A DNA stretch of 64,000 bases from Thermobifida halotolerans (GCF_003574835.2 NZ_CP063196.1:1302001-1366000), one strand, 5' to 3'. Counted from the stretch's first letter, positions 54,117 to 63,024 are shown. The notes: generated from the letters alone by a model not told the origin. Numbers and translations are program-made.

Positions 54117-54995
54117 ATGAAACGTCTGGCTCTATGGGTGGGAAGCGCGCTGCTCGCCGCGCTCGGACTGCTGGTCGGATACGGAGTGCTGGTGGAGCCG
54201 CGGCTCCTGCTCGACAAGGACCGGTTCACCATGGCGCTGCCGCAGTTCCCCGCCGACGCGCCGGGCAGGACCGTCGCGGTCTTCTCCGACCTGCAGACCG
54301 GCATGTGGTTCTCCAACACCGGGATGGTGGAGAAGGCCGTGGAGGAGGTGGTCATGGAGCGTCCGGCCGCCGCACTCATCGGAGGCGACTTCGTCTACAG
54401 CCGTGATCCCGCCCCAGCGGAGCAGATGGACCTGGTCGTCGAACTGCTCGCCCCGCTCACCACGGCTGGGATCCCGACCTTCGCCGTCCTCGGGAACCAC
54501 GACTACGCCGTTGACGCGGCCGACGAGGTGATCGCGGGCCTCGAGAGCATCGGGATACGCGTCCTGCGCAACGAGGCGGTTCCGATCCCCGGCACCGAAT
54601 CGGGCGGTACGGAGCTGTACGTCGTCGGACTGGGTCCCGCCCGGCTCGACCGCACCGACGTCGAAGCGGCCCTCGCCGCGGTGCCGGATGATGCGCCGCG
54701 AGTGGTGCTCATGCACAATCCGACGTCGTTTCCGAGACTCCCCGCGGACAGTGCGCCGCTGGCCGTGGCCGGGCACACGCACTGCGGCCAGGTCGCCATC
54801 CCGTTCACCCCGGTGTGGTCCTATCTCGAACTCACCAGCGAGGAGCGCGTCGTCACCGACGGATGGGCCCCGTCCGGCTACGGTGCCTCCGGAAACCGGC
54901 TCTACGTCAACTGCGGGATCGGGTTCAGCCTCGTCCCGATGCGGATAGCGGCGCCACCTCAGGTGGTGTTCTTCGACTTGCGTGGAGCGGCGTGA
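54117..54995 (+). CDS. Membrane-anchored metallophosphoesterase
   Basis: A 292-residue protein with one N-terminal transmembrane helix (about 5-25) and a calcineurin-like phosphoesterase domain: VFSDLQTGMW, IGGDFVY, VLGNHDYAVD, VVLMHNP and AGHTHCGQV are the five metal-binding blocks. The usual DxH of block one is DxQ. YkuE-like relatives cleave UDP-sugar lipids or phospholipids; the active site should face outside. ATG 54117 follows GGGGAGCACGG. It is the first of four genes running to 57301 with short gaps (the 24-codon leader starts 41 bases after it). Confidence 0.88.
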   Translation: MKRLALWVGSALLAALGLLVGYGVLVEPRLLLDKDRFTMALPQFPADAPGRTVAVFSDLQTGMWFSNTGMVEKAVEEVVMERPAAALIGGDFVYSRDPAPAEQMDLVVELLAPLTTAGIPTFAVLGNHDYAVDAADEVIAGLESIGIRVLRNEAVPIPGTESGGTELYVVGLGPARLDRTDVEAALAAVPDDAPRVVLMHNPTSFPRLPADSAPLAVAGHTHCGQVAIPFTPVWSYLELTSEERVVTDGWAPSGYGASGNRLYVNCGIGFSLVPMRIAAPPQVVFFDLRGAA

Positions 54996-55035
54996 TGATC
55001 CGTCCCGTGTCCGGAACTCAGGGAGGGGACCGAGC

Positions 55036-55110
55036 ATGACGGCGCCGTGCGCGACAGAGGCGGGAGTGACGGCCCATCAGCGTCCGAACGTCCCATCGGT
55101 GGCAGCGTGA
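55036..55110 (+). CDS. Candidate 24-codon leader ORF coupled to the PAP2 gene
   Basis: ATG 55036 follows GGGAGGGGACCGAGC, a strong ribosome site. The frame (MTAPCATEAG to VPSVAA) ends in TGATG, whose ATG is the likely PAP2 start. The PAP2 start itself has only a poor ribosome site. It is likely a translational-coupling leader rather than a functional peptide. Confidence 0.5.
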   Translation: MTAPCATEAGVTAHQRPNVPSVAA

Positions 55111-56528
55111 TGGCCGAACCAGGCAACCCGCACGAGGGCACGCGCACGGGACGGCGCCGCACCGGGGAGTTCGTCGGCCGTAGCGCCGCCGGCCTGATCG
55201 CGCTCGCACTGGGCGCGGCGGCATTCGGACTGCTGGTGGTGCTGGTGCAGACCGATTCGGCACTGGTGGATCTCGACAGGCGCCTCGCCGCGGAACTCAA
55301 CGACCTGGTGGCCGGGCGTCCGCTCGTTCTCACGGTGCTCGGCGTCATCACCGACCTCGGCGGGGTGTGGACCAGTTCGGTGGTGCTGTCGGTGCTCACG
55401 GTGGCCCTGCTGGTGCGCCGTCAGTACCGACTCGCCCTGTACGTCGCCGTGACCGGGCTCGGAGCTCTGGTGCTCAGTCCCGCGGTCAAGGAGATCGTGG
55501 GACGCCTGCGCCCCATGGTGGAGGTGCCCGTCGGCGCGGCGCCTGGGCCGAGCTTCCCCAGCGGCCACGCCCTCGGATCACTCGTGACTTACGGTGTGGT
55601 GCTCCTCGTCCTGCTGCCCGCGGTACCGGCACGGTGGCGCCGCACCGCGGTGGTCGCGGTCGCCGTGCTCGTCGCACTGATCGGGTTCACCCGCATCGCG
55701 CTCGGCGTGCACTTCCTGTCCGACGTCATCGGAGGATGGCTGCTCGGGCTGGGCTGGGTCGCGATCACCACGACCGCGTTCCGGGTCTGGCGCCGGGAGG
55801 AGCGGCGACCCGTCCCTCCCGTGAGAGACGGACTGGCCCCGGAGGTGGCGCCCGCCGTCTCGCCCGCCCCGCGCAGCACCGGCATGGACCTGTCGCACCC
55901 GGTGCGGCGCGGCGCCGTGCTGGCCGTCACCTGGGTGCTGCTCTTCGGGCTGCTGCTGGCCGTGGGCTGGACCGTCACGCAGCCGTTGGCCCGCGGTGTG
56001 GTCGGCCGGTTCGACACCGCCGTACTGGACGTGGTCGGCGCGCTCGGCGGCACGGCGGCGGTCCTCACCGTGGCTGTGGTCGTCGCCGTTCTCGCCCTCG
56101 CCGTGACCCGACAGTGGCGACCCGTGCTGTTCCTGGCCGCGGTGCTCGTCGGAGAGATCACCCTGTTTCTGGCCGCGGCGTCGGTCATCGACCGTCCCCG
56201 GCCGCCGGTGCCCCACATCGGTCCGGACCTGCCGCCGACCGCGAGCTTCCCGTCCGGCCACGTCTCCGCGGCGATCAGCCTCTACGGCGCCGCCGCGGTG
56301 CTCGTCGTAACGCGGACGCGGACGTGGTGGCGTTGGACAGTCGTGGCCGCGGCCGTACTCGCGGTGGTGCTGGTCGCGCTGGCCCGCCTCTACTACGGAG
56401 CGCATTACCCGACCGACGTGCTGGGCAGCGTGCTGTTCGCGGTGCCTTGGCTGCTGGCCTGCCGGTACGTGCTGCGCCCCGAAGGCGGGGACGGATACGA
56501 CCGCGCCAGCACGGACGGGCCGCGATGA
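55110..56528 (+). CDS. Tandem-duplicated PAP2-family membrane phosphatase
   Basis: A 472-residue polytopic protein with two complete PAP2 modules. Module 1 has KEIVGRLRP, SFPSGHALGS and TRIALGVHFLSD; module 2 has SVIDRPRPP, SFPSGHVSAA and ARLYYGAHYPTD. Each has five or six helices, and a polar linker of about 45 residues separates them. All catalytic His and Arg residues are kept. The enzyme should dephosphorylate lipid pyrophosphates or phosphatidate at the outer face. Start ATG 55110 is taken from the TGATG coupling; GTG 55047 would add 21 residues. It overlaps the next gene as ATGA. Confidence 0.88.
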   Translation: MAEPGNPHEGTRTGRRRTGEFVGRSAAGLIALALGAAAFGLLVVLVQTDSALVDLDRRLAAELNDLVAGRPLVLTVLGVITDLGGVWTSSVVLSVLTVALLVRRQYRLALYVAVTGLGALVLSPAVKEIVGRLRPMVEVPVGAAPGPSFPSGHALGSLVTYGVVLLVLLPAVPARWRRTAVVAVAVLVALIGFTRIALGVHFLSDVIGGWLLGLGWVAITTTAFRVWRREERRPVPPVRDGLAPEVAPAVSPAPRSTGMDLSHPVRRGAVLAVTWVLLFGLLLAVGWTVTQPLARGVVGRFDTAVLDVVGALGGTAAVLTVAVVVAVLALAVTRQWRPVLFLAAVLVGEITLFLAAASVIDRPRPPVPHIGPDLPPTASFPSGHVSAAISLYGAAAVLVVTRTRTWWRWTVVAAAVLAVVLVALARLYYGAHYPTDVLGSVLFAVPWLLACRYVLRPEGGDGYDRASTDGPR

Positions 56529-57301
56529 GGGCGGCGACGGCGGGCGGTCGGAGGCTGGAGGGCCATCGGCTGGATCTGGGGGCGCAGTGGCTCCACGTGC
56601 GTACCGGACGCCCGATCCGCCGCACCGGGACACCGGTCCTACTGGTGCCCGGGCTGGTCTCGTCATCCCGGTACCTCGAACCCGTCGGCGCCGAGCTGGC
56701 CCGCGACCGCCTCGTCGTCGCGCCGGACCTGCCGGGCACCGGGCGCAGTCCCCGGGCCGACACCCCCCTGTCGCTGACCGATCTGGCCGGCGTCCTGCAC
56801 CGCGTCATGCTGCGCACCACCGGCCCGGCGATCGTCGTGGGCAACTCCTTCGGCTGCCAGACCGCGGTCGAACTCGCCGTACGCCACCCCGAGGCCGTCA
56901 CCCGACTCGTACTCACCAGTCCCGTCCTCGCACCCCGGAACCGCGGCCTGCTGCCCCTCACCGCGCGGTTCGTGGCCGCCATGCGCCGCGAATCCCCGCG
57001 CTACCTCGCCATCATGCTGGTGGACGTGCTCCGGGCATCCTTCCGCAAGGAACGTGCTGACCTGCGCGCTCTGCGGACCGACCGGATCCTCCGACGTGCT
57101 GGGGACCTCACGGTGCCCACCCTCGTCGTGTGCGGCACCCGCGACCCGATCGTGCCACCGGCCTTCGCCCGGCGCCTGGCCGCACGGATCCCCGTCGGCC
57201 GCTACCGCGAGATCGACGCGACCCACGCCCTTCCCTACGCCGCGCCGCGGGTACTGGCGGACCTCGTGCGTGATGCGGACGGAGAATCCTCTGGAGGATG
57301 A
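56525..57301 (+). CDS. Alpha/beta hydrolase of the phosphatase operon
   Basis: A 258-residue hydrolase. LLVPGLVSSSRYLEPVG forms the oxyanion region, VVGNSFGCQTAVELA the nucleophile elbow (Ser in GNSFG), VCGTRDPIVPP the acid and DATHALPYAAP the catalytic His. Start ATG overlaps the PAP2 stop, so the products are coupled. Co-transcription with two phosphoesterases suggests membrane lipid or polyprenyl turnover, by inference only. Confidence 0.88.
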   Translation: MRAATAGGRRLEGHRLDLGAQWLHVRTGRPIRRTGTPVLLVPGLVSSSRYLEPVGAELARDRLVVAPDLPGTGRSPRADTPLSLTDLAGVLHRVMLRTTGPAIVVGNSFGCQTAVELAVRHPEAVTRLVLTSPVLAPRNRGLLPLTARFVAAMRRESPRYLAIMLVDVLRASFRKERADLRALRTDRILRRAGDLTVPTLVVCGTRDPIVPPAFARRLAARIPVGRYREIDATHALPYAAPRVLADLVRDADGESSGG

Positions 57302-57493
57302 ACCCCCATCAGCCGGAGAGAAGCACACGCCGGCTGCCGGGAAGCGAAGGACCGAGTGCCGACGACTACGGCCGGAGACTGACCGGAAACCACAGAAGTC
57401 CGTCCTGCGGAGGTGGCGCTCCTCGGATCGAACCCGATCGGAAGGAAGTGCCGACGCCAGACCATTCCAGCAGGCCACTCGTGGTGATTCCAC

Positions 57494-58015
57494 TCAGGAC
57501 CGGATGTGCTGGCCCGCTCGCGGGTCCCGGACCCCGATGACCGACAACAGTTCCAACTGCCTGGCGGCGGGACCACCGGCCGGTTCGGTGAAGAACAGCA
57601 GACGCTGGCGGCCGTCCTCGCTGAACAGGTTGTGGCAGTCCAGTTCGGCGATCCCGAGCTCGGGGTGGCACAGCCGCTTGCGTCTGCGACGGCGCAGGGC
57701 GACGGCGCGGGTGTCCCACAGGTCGGCGGACTCCGCGCTGCGCCGTCTCAGCTCGGCGACCATCCGGTGCACGTCGGCGCCACCGCGGCGGGCGGCGACG
57801 GCGTGCAGGTCGGCGAGCATCTGCGGAGACGGCTGGGCGCCGCGGCCCCGCTCCAGTTCGGTGCAGTAGTCCACCGAGGCCCCGGCCAGCAGTGCGACCT
57901 CCTCCCGGCGCAGTCCGGGCACCCTGCGCCGGGGCCCGGCGGTCAGGCCGACGTCGGCGGGCCGGACCCGGTCGCGTCGGGACTTCAGGAACGCGGCGAG
58001 CTCTGCGAGATTCAC
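57494..58015 (-). CDS. MmyB-like helix-turn-helix regulator with internal deletion
   Basis: A 173-residue protein where the family usually has about 280. The N-terminal XRE domain is normal: LAAFLKSRRDRVRPADVGL, VPGLRREEVALLAGASVDYCTELERGRG, PSPQMLADL. It then jumps to HAVAARRGGADVHRMVAELRRRSAES and the C-terminal VALRRRRRKRLCHPELGIAELDC. Judged from family pattern the middle, about 100 residues with most of the MmyB ligand pocket, is missing in frame. The start is GTG 58015. It is divergent from an SDR gene that is also internally shortened. Confidence 0.8.
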   Translation of the reverse strand: MNLAELAAFLKSRRDRVRPADVGLTAGPRRRVPGLRREEVALLAGASVDYCTELERGRGAQPSPQMLADLHAVAARRGGADVHRMVAELRRRSAESADLWDTRAVALRRRRRKRLCHPELGIAELDCHNLFSEDGRQRLLFFTEPAGGPAARQLELLSVIGVRDPRAGQHIRS

Positions 58016-58170
58016 CCCCCATGATCGCCTCCGGCGCGGTGCCGAGCCAGGGGATGCCGACCTCAGGGTGAGGAGGACCGTGGCGGCGGGCCGCTCCGTG
58101 GCAAAACGTGGAGGGCGGTAAGGGGGCGGCTTCCCGCCGTCCGGCCCGATCCTCGTCGGAAGGAATCCTG

Positions 58171-58668
58171 ATGACCACCGAATCCCGCGTGTTCCCCGCA
58201 GTCGGCGGGCGGCCCGCCGGAACGTCCCGGGTCGCGGTCGTCACCGGAGGTTCCCGGGGCATCGGCCGTGAGACCGTGCGCCGCCTGGCCGCCGACGGCT
58301 ACGCGGTCGTGGTGAATTACGGCGGCGGCGCGGTCCTGCTCTTCTCCACCTCCGCGATCGGTCTGGCCTTCCCCGGCTACGCGCCCTACGCGGCCAGCAA
58401 GGGCGCGGTGGAGGCGGTCACCCTGGTCCTGGCGCGTGAGCTGCGCGGCCGGGACGTCACCGTCAACACCGTCGCTCCCGGTCCCACCGCCACCGCACTG
58501 TTCCTCGACGGCAAGGACGAGGAGACCGTCGCCCGCCTGGCTGCGCAGCCTCCGCTGGAGAGGTTGGGCACTCCCGGCGACGTCGCCGAGGTCGTCGCCT
58601 TCCTCGTCTCGGAGCGGGGCCACTGGGTCAACGGTCAGGTGGTTCGCGCCAACGGCGGCATCGTCTGA
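58171..58668 (+). CDS. SDR-family oxidoreductase with internal in-frame deletion
   Basis: A 165-residue SDR fragment still open from ATG 58171 (GGAAGGAATCCTG upstream) to the end. It has the cofactor motif TGGSRGIGRETVRRL, but after VVVNYGGG jumps directly to AVLLFSTSAIGLAFPGYAPYAASKGAVE. About 85 residues containing the NNAG motif and the central helices are missing compared with 245-250-residue relatives. Ser, Tyr and Lys of the active site remain. It is probably inactive. Its 3' end overlaps the antirepressor gene by 34 bases on the other strand. Confidence 0.85.
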   Translation: MTTESRVFPAVGGRPAGTSRVAVVTGGSRGIGRETVRRLAADGYAVVVNYGGGAVLLFSTSAIGLAFPGYAPYAASKGAVEAVTLVLARELRGRDVTVNTVAPGPTATALFLDGKDEETVARLAAQPPLERLGTPGDVAEVVAFLVSERGHWVNGQVVRANGGIV

Positions 58669-59465
58669 GCGGTGCGGATGTCCTCGGCTTCGGGCAGGTC
58701 GAGTCGGGCGGTGCCGCCCAGTCGCCGGTGCAGGTAGCGCAGCCCCTCGACGGTCACGCGCAGTTGCGGTTTGCCGGGGACGCGCCTGCCGGTGTGGGGA
58801 TGGGCGTAGGAGGTCGGCCGCAGGCGGAGGTGGCGTTCGTGCCGGGTCCTGGGGATGTCGGTGTCGGCGGACACCATTCCGCTGGCCCGGACGAAGGCGA
58901 ACAGGCGGCGCTGTCCCGTGGAGATGGCGGGGTCGCGGTTGAGGATGTAGGCCGCCTCGCGCACCGAGTAGTCCCCGTCGGTGGAGGCCAGGACACGCCA
59001 CGCGTGGGCGGCGGGCCGCTGCTCCTCGGCTTCGGAGCGGGTGGCCAGGGCCTGCTGTGCCGCCTCGTGGACGGCTTTGCCGAGCCCGCTGACGAGTTCG
59101 AGGATCTCGGTGGGCGTCGTGCTGAGGTCGAGCGGGGTGGTGGGGCCGGACCGGCTGACGGATCCGGCGATCGCGGCCAGCCACTCCTGGAAGTCCTCGG
59201 CTTCCGGGGTGTCGGCGAGCATGGCCAGGCGGTTCACGCCGCGCCCGGTCACGAACACGCGGTCGGCGGGGGACGTGCCGCCGTCGACCGCGACCCGGTG
59301 GCGGTCGGGAAGGTCGTGGGCGGCGCTGTCGGGGAGACCGAGAATCCGCGTGACGTCCGCCGCGTTGACGACCAGGTCGCCGTCGTGGATGCGTGCCCGG
59401 AGCCGGGTGTCCTGGAAGGTGACGGCGAAGGCGTCGCCGTTCGGGGTGGGGTCGATGGTGGGCAA
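58635..59465 (-). CDS. Phage-type antirepressor (BRO-N/KilAC-like)
   Basis: A 276-residue protein resembling phage antirepressors. The N-terminal part with LVVNAADVTRILGLPDSAAHDL and FVTGRGVNRLAMLADTPEAEDFQEWL follows the BRO-N/P22AR pattern. The C-terminal half with DYSVREAAYILNRDPAISTGQRRLFAFVRASGMV and PQLRVTVEGLRYLHRRL follows the KilA-C pattern. Start is TTG 59465 with GGAAGGA 8 bases upstream. No other phage gene is nearby; such orphans are common in actinomycete genomes. Confidence 0.85.
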   Translation of the reverse strand: MPTIDPTPNGDAFAVTFQDTRLRARIHDGDLVVNAADVTRILGLPDSAAHDLPDRHRVAVDGGTSPADRVFVTGRGVNRLAMLADTPEAEDFQEWLAAIAGSVSRSGPTTPLDLSTTPTEILELVSGLGKAVHEAAQQALATRSEAEEQRPAAHAWRVLASTDGDYSVREAAYILNRDPAISTGQRRLFAFVRASGMVSADTDIPRTRHERHLRLRPTSYAHPHTGRRVPGKPQLRVTVEGLRYLHRRLGGTARLDLPEAEDIRTAQTMPPLARTT

Positions 59466-59806
59466 CTGGGTTCCTTCCGGGAGGGTGTCTCCCTTCGCGT
59501 GCGTGGTCGGGGCGGTGTGCGGCGCTGCTCCGCGCGGTGGGGTGGTCGGTCGCCGGGGACGTGTCCGGGGCGTGGGCGCTGCCGGAACGCGGCGGGGCTG
59601 TTCCGGACGCGGATCTCCTGCCCGAAGGCGCCGCTCGCCGCAGCGGTGCGCCTATGGGTAAGAACACGCCGGCGGCGCTGTTGATTCCGGTCGAAAGGGG
59701 CTCTGAGCAGCCGGAATCGGCGGTGGGACAGGTGGTTGGCGCACCGGCGGTCCTGGTGCGGGGCGGCCGGTTGCCGGGAGACGGGAAGTGGCGGAGGGGG
59801 CCGTCC
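59466..59806. other. Intergenic spacer, no gene seen
   Basis: About 340 bases between the antirepressor and a hydrolase gene on the same strand. Only short frames. It presumably includes the antirepressor promoter. Confidence 0.45.
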
Positions 59807-60691
59807 TCACCCCGGGCGGTGGTCCCGTGCGCGGGTCAGGGAGTCCAGGACCCGGTCGCCGTGGGTCCACAGCAGTGATCCGCCCGCGTCGTCGAGGAGG
59901 TGGCGGCGGGCGGTGGGGATGCGGGCGGCCAGGGTGGCTCCGTGGTCGGGGGAGTGGACGGCGCCCGTGTCGTGGGCGCCGTACCACAGTTCGACCGGGA
60001 CGGTGATGCGGGCGAGGTCGAACGGCCACGGGGTGAAGGCCAGCACGAGGTCGCGGGCGTATCCCGCCGCGCCTTGGGCGAATCCCTCGGCCAGGCAGGC
60101 GCGGTAGGCGGCGGCGAAGTCCGGGGCGGTGTAGACGGCCCGGTCGGCGGTGGAGCTCGTCCGGATCACCAGGTCCCACATCGCGTCGGCGTCGAATCCG
60201 GTGGCCGCGGCCTCGAAGGCCGCCGGGTCGGCCGCGACCGACCGCAGTGTTCTGGCGAGGTCGGGGGCCAGGAGCGGGGCCAGCGCGGGGTGGGCGAGGT
60301 CGTCGGCACCGGAGACCACCGCCACCGCGTCCCCGACTCCGGCCGCCGCGCATGCCAGGGCGAAGGGGGCTCCGTGGGAGAAGCCCACGATCGTGCAGCC
60401 GGGCAGTTCCAGGGCGGCGGTCAGGTCGCGGACGTCGCGCGTCCAGTCGGTGAAGGTCCGCCCGGGCAGGGGGTCGGACACTCCCAGGCCGGGCCGTTCC
60501 ACGCAGATCAGGCGCAGGCCGCGTGCGGCGAGGAGAGGGGAGCCGAATCCCAGGCCGCGTCCCATCGCCGCTCCGGAGAAGAACAGCACCGGTTCGGCGT
60601 CGTCGGGTCCCCACTGCGCCCAGCCCAGCCGTCTGCCGTCGGGCAGCGGGGTCGCGCCGAGCCGGTCGGGGGGCCTGATGCCGAAGTCCAC
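59807..60691 (-). CDS. Alpha/beta hydrolase
   Basis: A 294-residue hydrolase. FFSGAAMGRGLGFGSPLLAARG replaces the usual HG oxyanion region, VGFSHGAPFAL carries the nucleophile Ser, YGAHDTGAVHSPDHG the acid and GGSLLWTHGDRVL the probable His. The start is GTG 60691; a longer frame up to 60811 lacks support. Alone on the minus strand after a 205-base spacer. Substrate unknown. Confidence 0.83.
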   Translation of the reverse strand: MDFGIRPPDRLGATPLPDGRRLGWAQWGPDDAEPVLFFSGAAMGRGLGFGSPLLAARGLRLICVERPGLGVSDPLPGRTFTDWTRDVRDLTAALELPGCTIVGFSHGAPFALACAAAGVGDAVAVVSGADDLAHPALAPLLAPDLARTLRSVAADPAAFEAAATGFDADAMWDLVIRTSSTADRAVYTAPDFAAAYRACLAEGFAQGAAGYARDLVLAFTPWPFDLARITVPVELWYGAHDTGAVHSPDHGATLAARIPTARRHLLDDAGGSLLWTHGDRVLDSLTRARDHRPG

Positions 60692-60897
60692 GCCCGGAAG
60701 CGTAGAGGAACCGGCGGGCGGGGGCCAAGCGGTTTTCCGGTGGTGGGTGCTCTTTTCCGCGGTCCGTCCGTGCAGGCGCGGGCGCTCAGGGCGCTTCGCG
60801 CGTCTGTCCACTCCGCCGCCCCCGGGCGTCCCCCTCGAAACACCTCCGGAACGCCTCGCCGTCCTCTCGGCCTCCCGGCATCAAAAGGCGCGGGGGA

Positions 60898-61824
60898 TCA
60901 CCCCTGTTTCCCGGTGTCTGCGCCGCGGGAGCGCAGGCGGCGCAGCATCCGGGCGTCCTGGAACCCGACCGCGTGGGCGGCCGCCTCCACCGTCGTCCCC
61001 TGGCCGATGAGGTGCTCGGCGCGTTCCAGGCGCAGGGCCTGCTGGTAGCGCAGCGGTGTCAGACCGGTCGCGGCGACGAAGCGGCGGGTCAGGGTGCGTT
61101 CGCCCAGTCCCGCGGCGGCGGCCAGCGCGCTCAGCGGCAGCCGTTCGGTGAAGCGCGCGTCGATCAGGTCCTGGGCGCGGTGCACCGCGTCGCTGAGGTG
61201 GCCGCGGTGCCGCAGCATGACGCTGGCCTGCTGCTCGTCGCCGTTGCGGCGGGCGTAGACGACCATGGAGCGGGCCACCCGGGCGGCCGTGCCGGGGCCG
61301 TGCGCGGTGGCGACCAGGAACAGCGCCAGGTCGATGCCGCTGGCGATACCCGCCGACGTCACCACCCGGTCGTCCACGGTGTACAGCACGTCGCGGACCA
61401 CGTGGGCCCTGGGGTGGCGGGTGGCGAGTTCGTCCTGGAGTTGGTGGTGGGTGGTGCAGCGCCGTCCGTCCAGCAGTCCGGCGCGGCCCAGGGCGTCGGC
61501 GCCCGCGCACACGCTGGCGACCGTGCCGCCCGCCGCGTGGTGTGCGGCGACGCGGCGCAGGACCGCGTCGCCGAGCACCGTGGTGCCTTCCAGGGTGGGC
61601 GCCCGCCAGCCGGGGACGACGACCAGGTCGTGTGCGGTGAGGGCGGGCCAGTCCGTGCGGGCCTCGACGGGCAGGCCCTGGGCGGTGCGGACCCGGGGGT
61701 GTTCGGCGACGTAGTGGAGTCGGTAGCCGCAGCCGAGGTCGTCGGCGGCGGAGAACACCTGGGCGGGACCCGCGAGATCCAGCAGGTGCAGTCCGGGCGC
61801 CAGCAGGAAGACGACGTCGGTCAC
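60898..61824 (-). CDS. GlxA/FtrA-family transcriptional regulator (DJ-1/PfpI + AraC)
   Basis: A 308-residue regulator. The N-terminal amidotransferase-like domain (about 1-180) contains VVFLLAPGLHLLDLAGPAQVF and GGTVASVCAGADALGRAGLLDGR, with the nucleophile-like Cys in SVCAGA. The C-terminal AraC domain (about 205-300) includes LSALAAAAGLGERTLTRRFVAATG and the second helix-turn-helix TVEAAAHAVGFQDARMLRR. GTG 61824 overlaps the stop of the hydrolase gene as GTGA, so it probably regulates that gene and itself. Confidence 0.9.
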   Translation of the reverse strand: MTDVVFLLAPGLHLLDLAGPAQVFSAADDLGCGYRLHYVAEHPRVRTAQGLPVEARTDWPALTAHDLVVVPGWRAPTLEGTTVLGDAVLRRVAAHHAAGGTVASVCAGADALGRAGLLDGRRCTTHHQLQDELATRHPRAHVVRDVLYTVDDRVVTSAGIASGIDLALFLVATAHGPGTAARVARSMVVYARRNGDEQQASVMLRHRGHLSDAVHRAQDLIDARFTERLPLSALAAAAGLGERTLTRRFVAATGLTPLRYQQALRLERAEHLIGQGTTVEAAAHAVGFQDARMLRRLRSRGADTGKQG

Positions 61825-62420
61825 GATCTGGTCGGCTCCGGGGTGGTGAGGTCGGCGACGGTGCGGATGGTGGCGAACCGTCCGGCCAGAGCGTACTCGG
61901 TGCGCTCGATGATCGCGTCGGTGGGCAGGGTGCGCGGGTCGGCGAGGATCTCGGCCACCGAGCGGCCGGGGGGTGCGTCGCGGTGCTCGCGGGGGGTGGT
62001 GGCGGTCGCGTCGATGACGAAGGTGACGTCGAACCCGAGGTCGCAGGCGAGGCGGGCGGTGGTCTCGCAGCACTGTTCGGTGCGGATGCCGCAGACGGCC
62101 AGGTCGCGGATGCCGTGTGCGGTGAGCAGTTGCTGCAGGTTGGTGGTGGTGAAGGCGTTGTGGGAGGTCTTGGTGATGACGGGTTCGGCTTCGGCGGGGG
62201 ACAGGCCGTCGATGAGGCGGACGTGTCCGAGGGCGGGGTCGAAGACGTCTCCGGTGCCGGGTTCGGCGTGCAGGACCCATGCGACGAGGTCGCCGCGCTC
62301 GCGGGAGGCGGCGACCAGGCGGGCGACGCGGTCGGCGATGTCGGGGGCGGAGACGGCCTGCCACAGCGGCTGCCGGCGGAAGGACTCCTGGACGTCGATG
62401 ACGACGAGTGCTGTGCTCAT
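61821..62420 (-). CDS. Isochorismatase-family cysteine hydrolase
   Basis: A 199-residue cysteine hydrolase. The triad is visible: Asp in LVVIDVQESF, Lys in VITKTSHNAF and Cys in CGIRTEQCCETTARLA, with the usual cis-peptide region before it. Members cleave amides such as nicotinamide, or isochorismate; the exact substrate cannot be stated. It is the first gene of a two-gene minus-strand operon with the GlxA-like regulator (GTGA overlap). Confidence 0.9.
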   Translation of the reverse strand: MSTALVVIDVQESFRRQPLWQAVSAPDIADRVARLVAASRERGDLVAWVLHAEPGTGDVFDPALGHVRLIDGLSPAEAEPVITKTSHNAFTTTNLQQLLTAHGIRDLAVCGIRTEQCCETTARLACDLGFDVTFVIDATATTPREHRDAPPGRSVAEILADPRTLPTDAIIERTEYALAGRFATIRTVADLTTPEPTRS

Positions 62421-62562
62421 GGGTTGATCATGGGGGGCGGGCGGGGGCGCGGGTAAGGCACCATCGCGCCGCGGTGCGGACCGATCCGGTCACGCGGTGC
62501 CGCAGGAGCGCGGCCGGGCCGCGGTCGGAGAGGGCGTGCCCGGCTGCCGCCCGCGGAGAGGA

Positions 62563-63024
62563 CTACGGTCTGTCCAGCCGTGAGAGAGCGAACCGCCTGG
62601 CGTCAAAGGCCGCGAGTTCGCGAGCGGGATCCTGGGAGACCTTCCAGATCCTGTTCGGTTCCAGTCGCCCCTGGGCCTGCAGGGCGAGTTCCAGCAGATA
62701 GTAGTTGGTCTGGTCCTCTCCGAAGTCGCGCAGCGCCTCGCGTGCGCTGTCCTCTGCGGCGGCCCACCGCCCGGCGGCCAGATGCGCGACCGCCCCGGCC
62801 GCGCAGGCGCTCCACAGAACGGCAGTGGTCCGTCCGGGAAGGTGCGCACGCTGATACGCCGACTGCGCCTGTTCGGCCTCGGTGACCGCATCGTCGTACC
62901 GGCGCAGCGCTATCAGCAGCCAGGCCGCTTTCAGGTGCTTCTCCCACGTTCTGCGGGGATCACTTGCCGGGACGTCGGTGGCGCGGACGGCTTCCAGCGC
63001 GTCCCGCAGTTCTGTCTCGTCCAC
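62563..63024 (-). CDS. Small TPR-like helical protein
   Basis: A 153-residue all-helical protein. WEKHLKAAWLLIALRRYDDAVTEAEQAQSAY and LWSACAAGAVAHLAAGRWAAAEDSAREAL have the spacing of tetratricopeptide repeats. No transmembrane helix, signal or catalytic motif. ATG 63024. Function unknown; divergent from the enolase-superfamily gene. Confidence 0.7.
   Translation of the reverse strand: MDETELRDALEAVRATDVPASDPRRTWEKHLKAAWLLIALRRYDDAVTEAEQAQSAYQRAHLPGRTTAVLWSACAAGAVAHLAAGRWAAAEDSAREALRDFGEDQTNYYLLELALQAQGRLEPNRIWKVSQDPARELAAFDARRFALSRLDRP

Noticed and set aside
57494-59465. Possible prophage or integrated island
   Set aside because: Only one phage-type gene is present; no integrase, structural genes, tRNA or direct-repeat attachment sites were seen.
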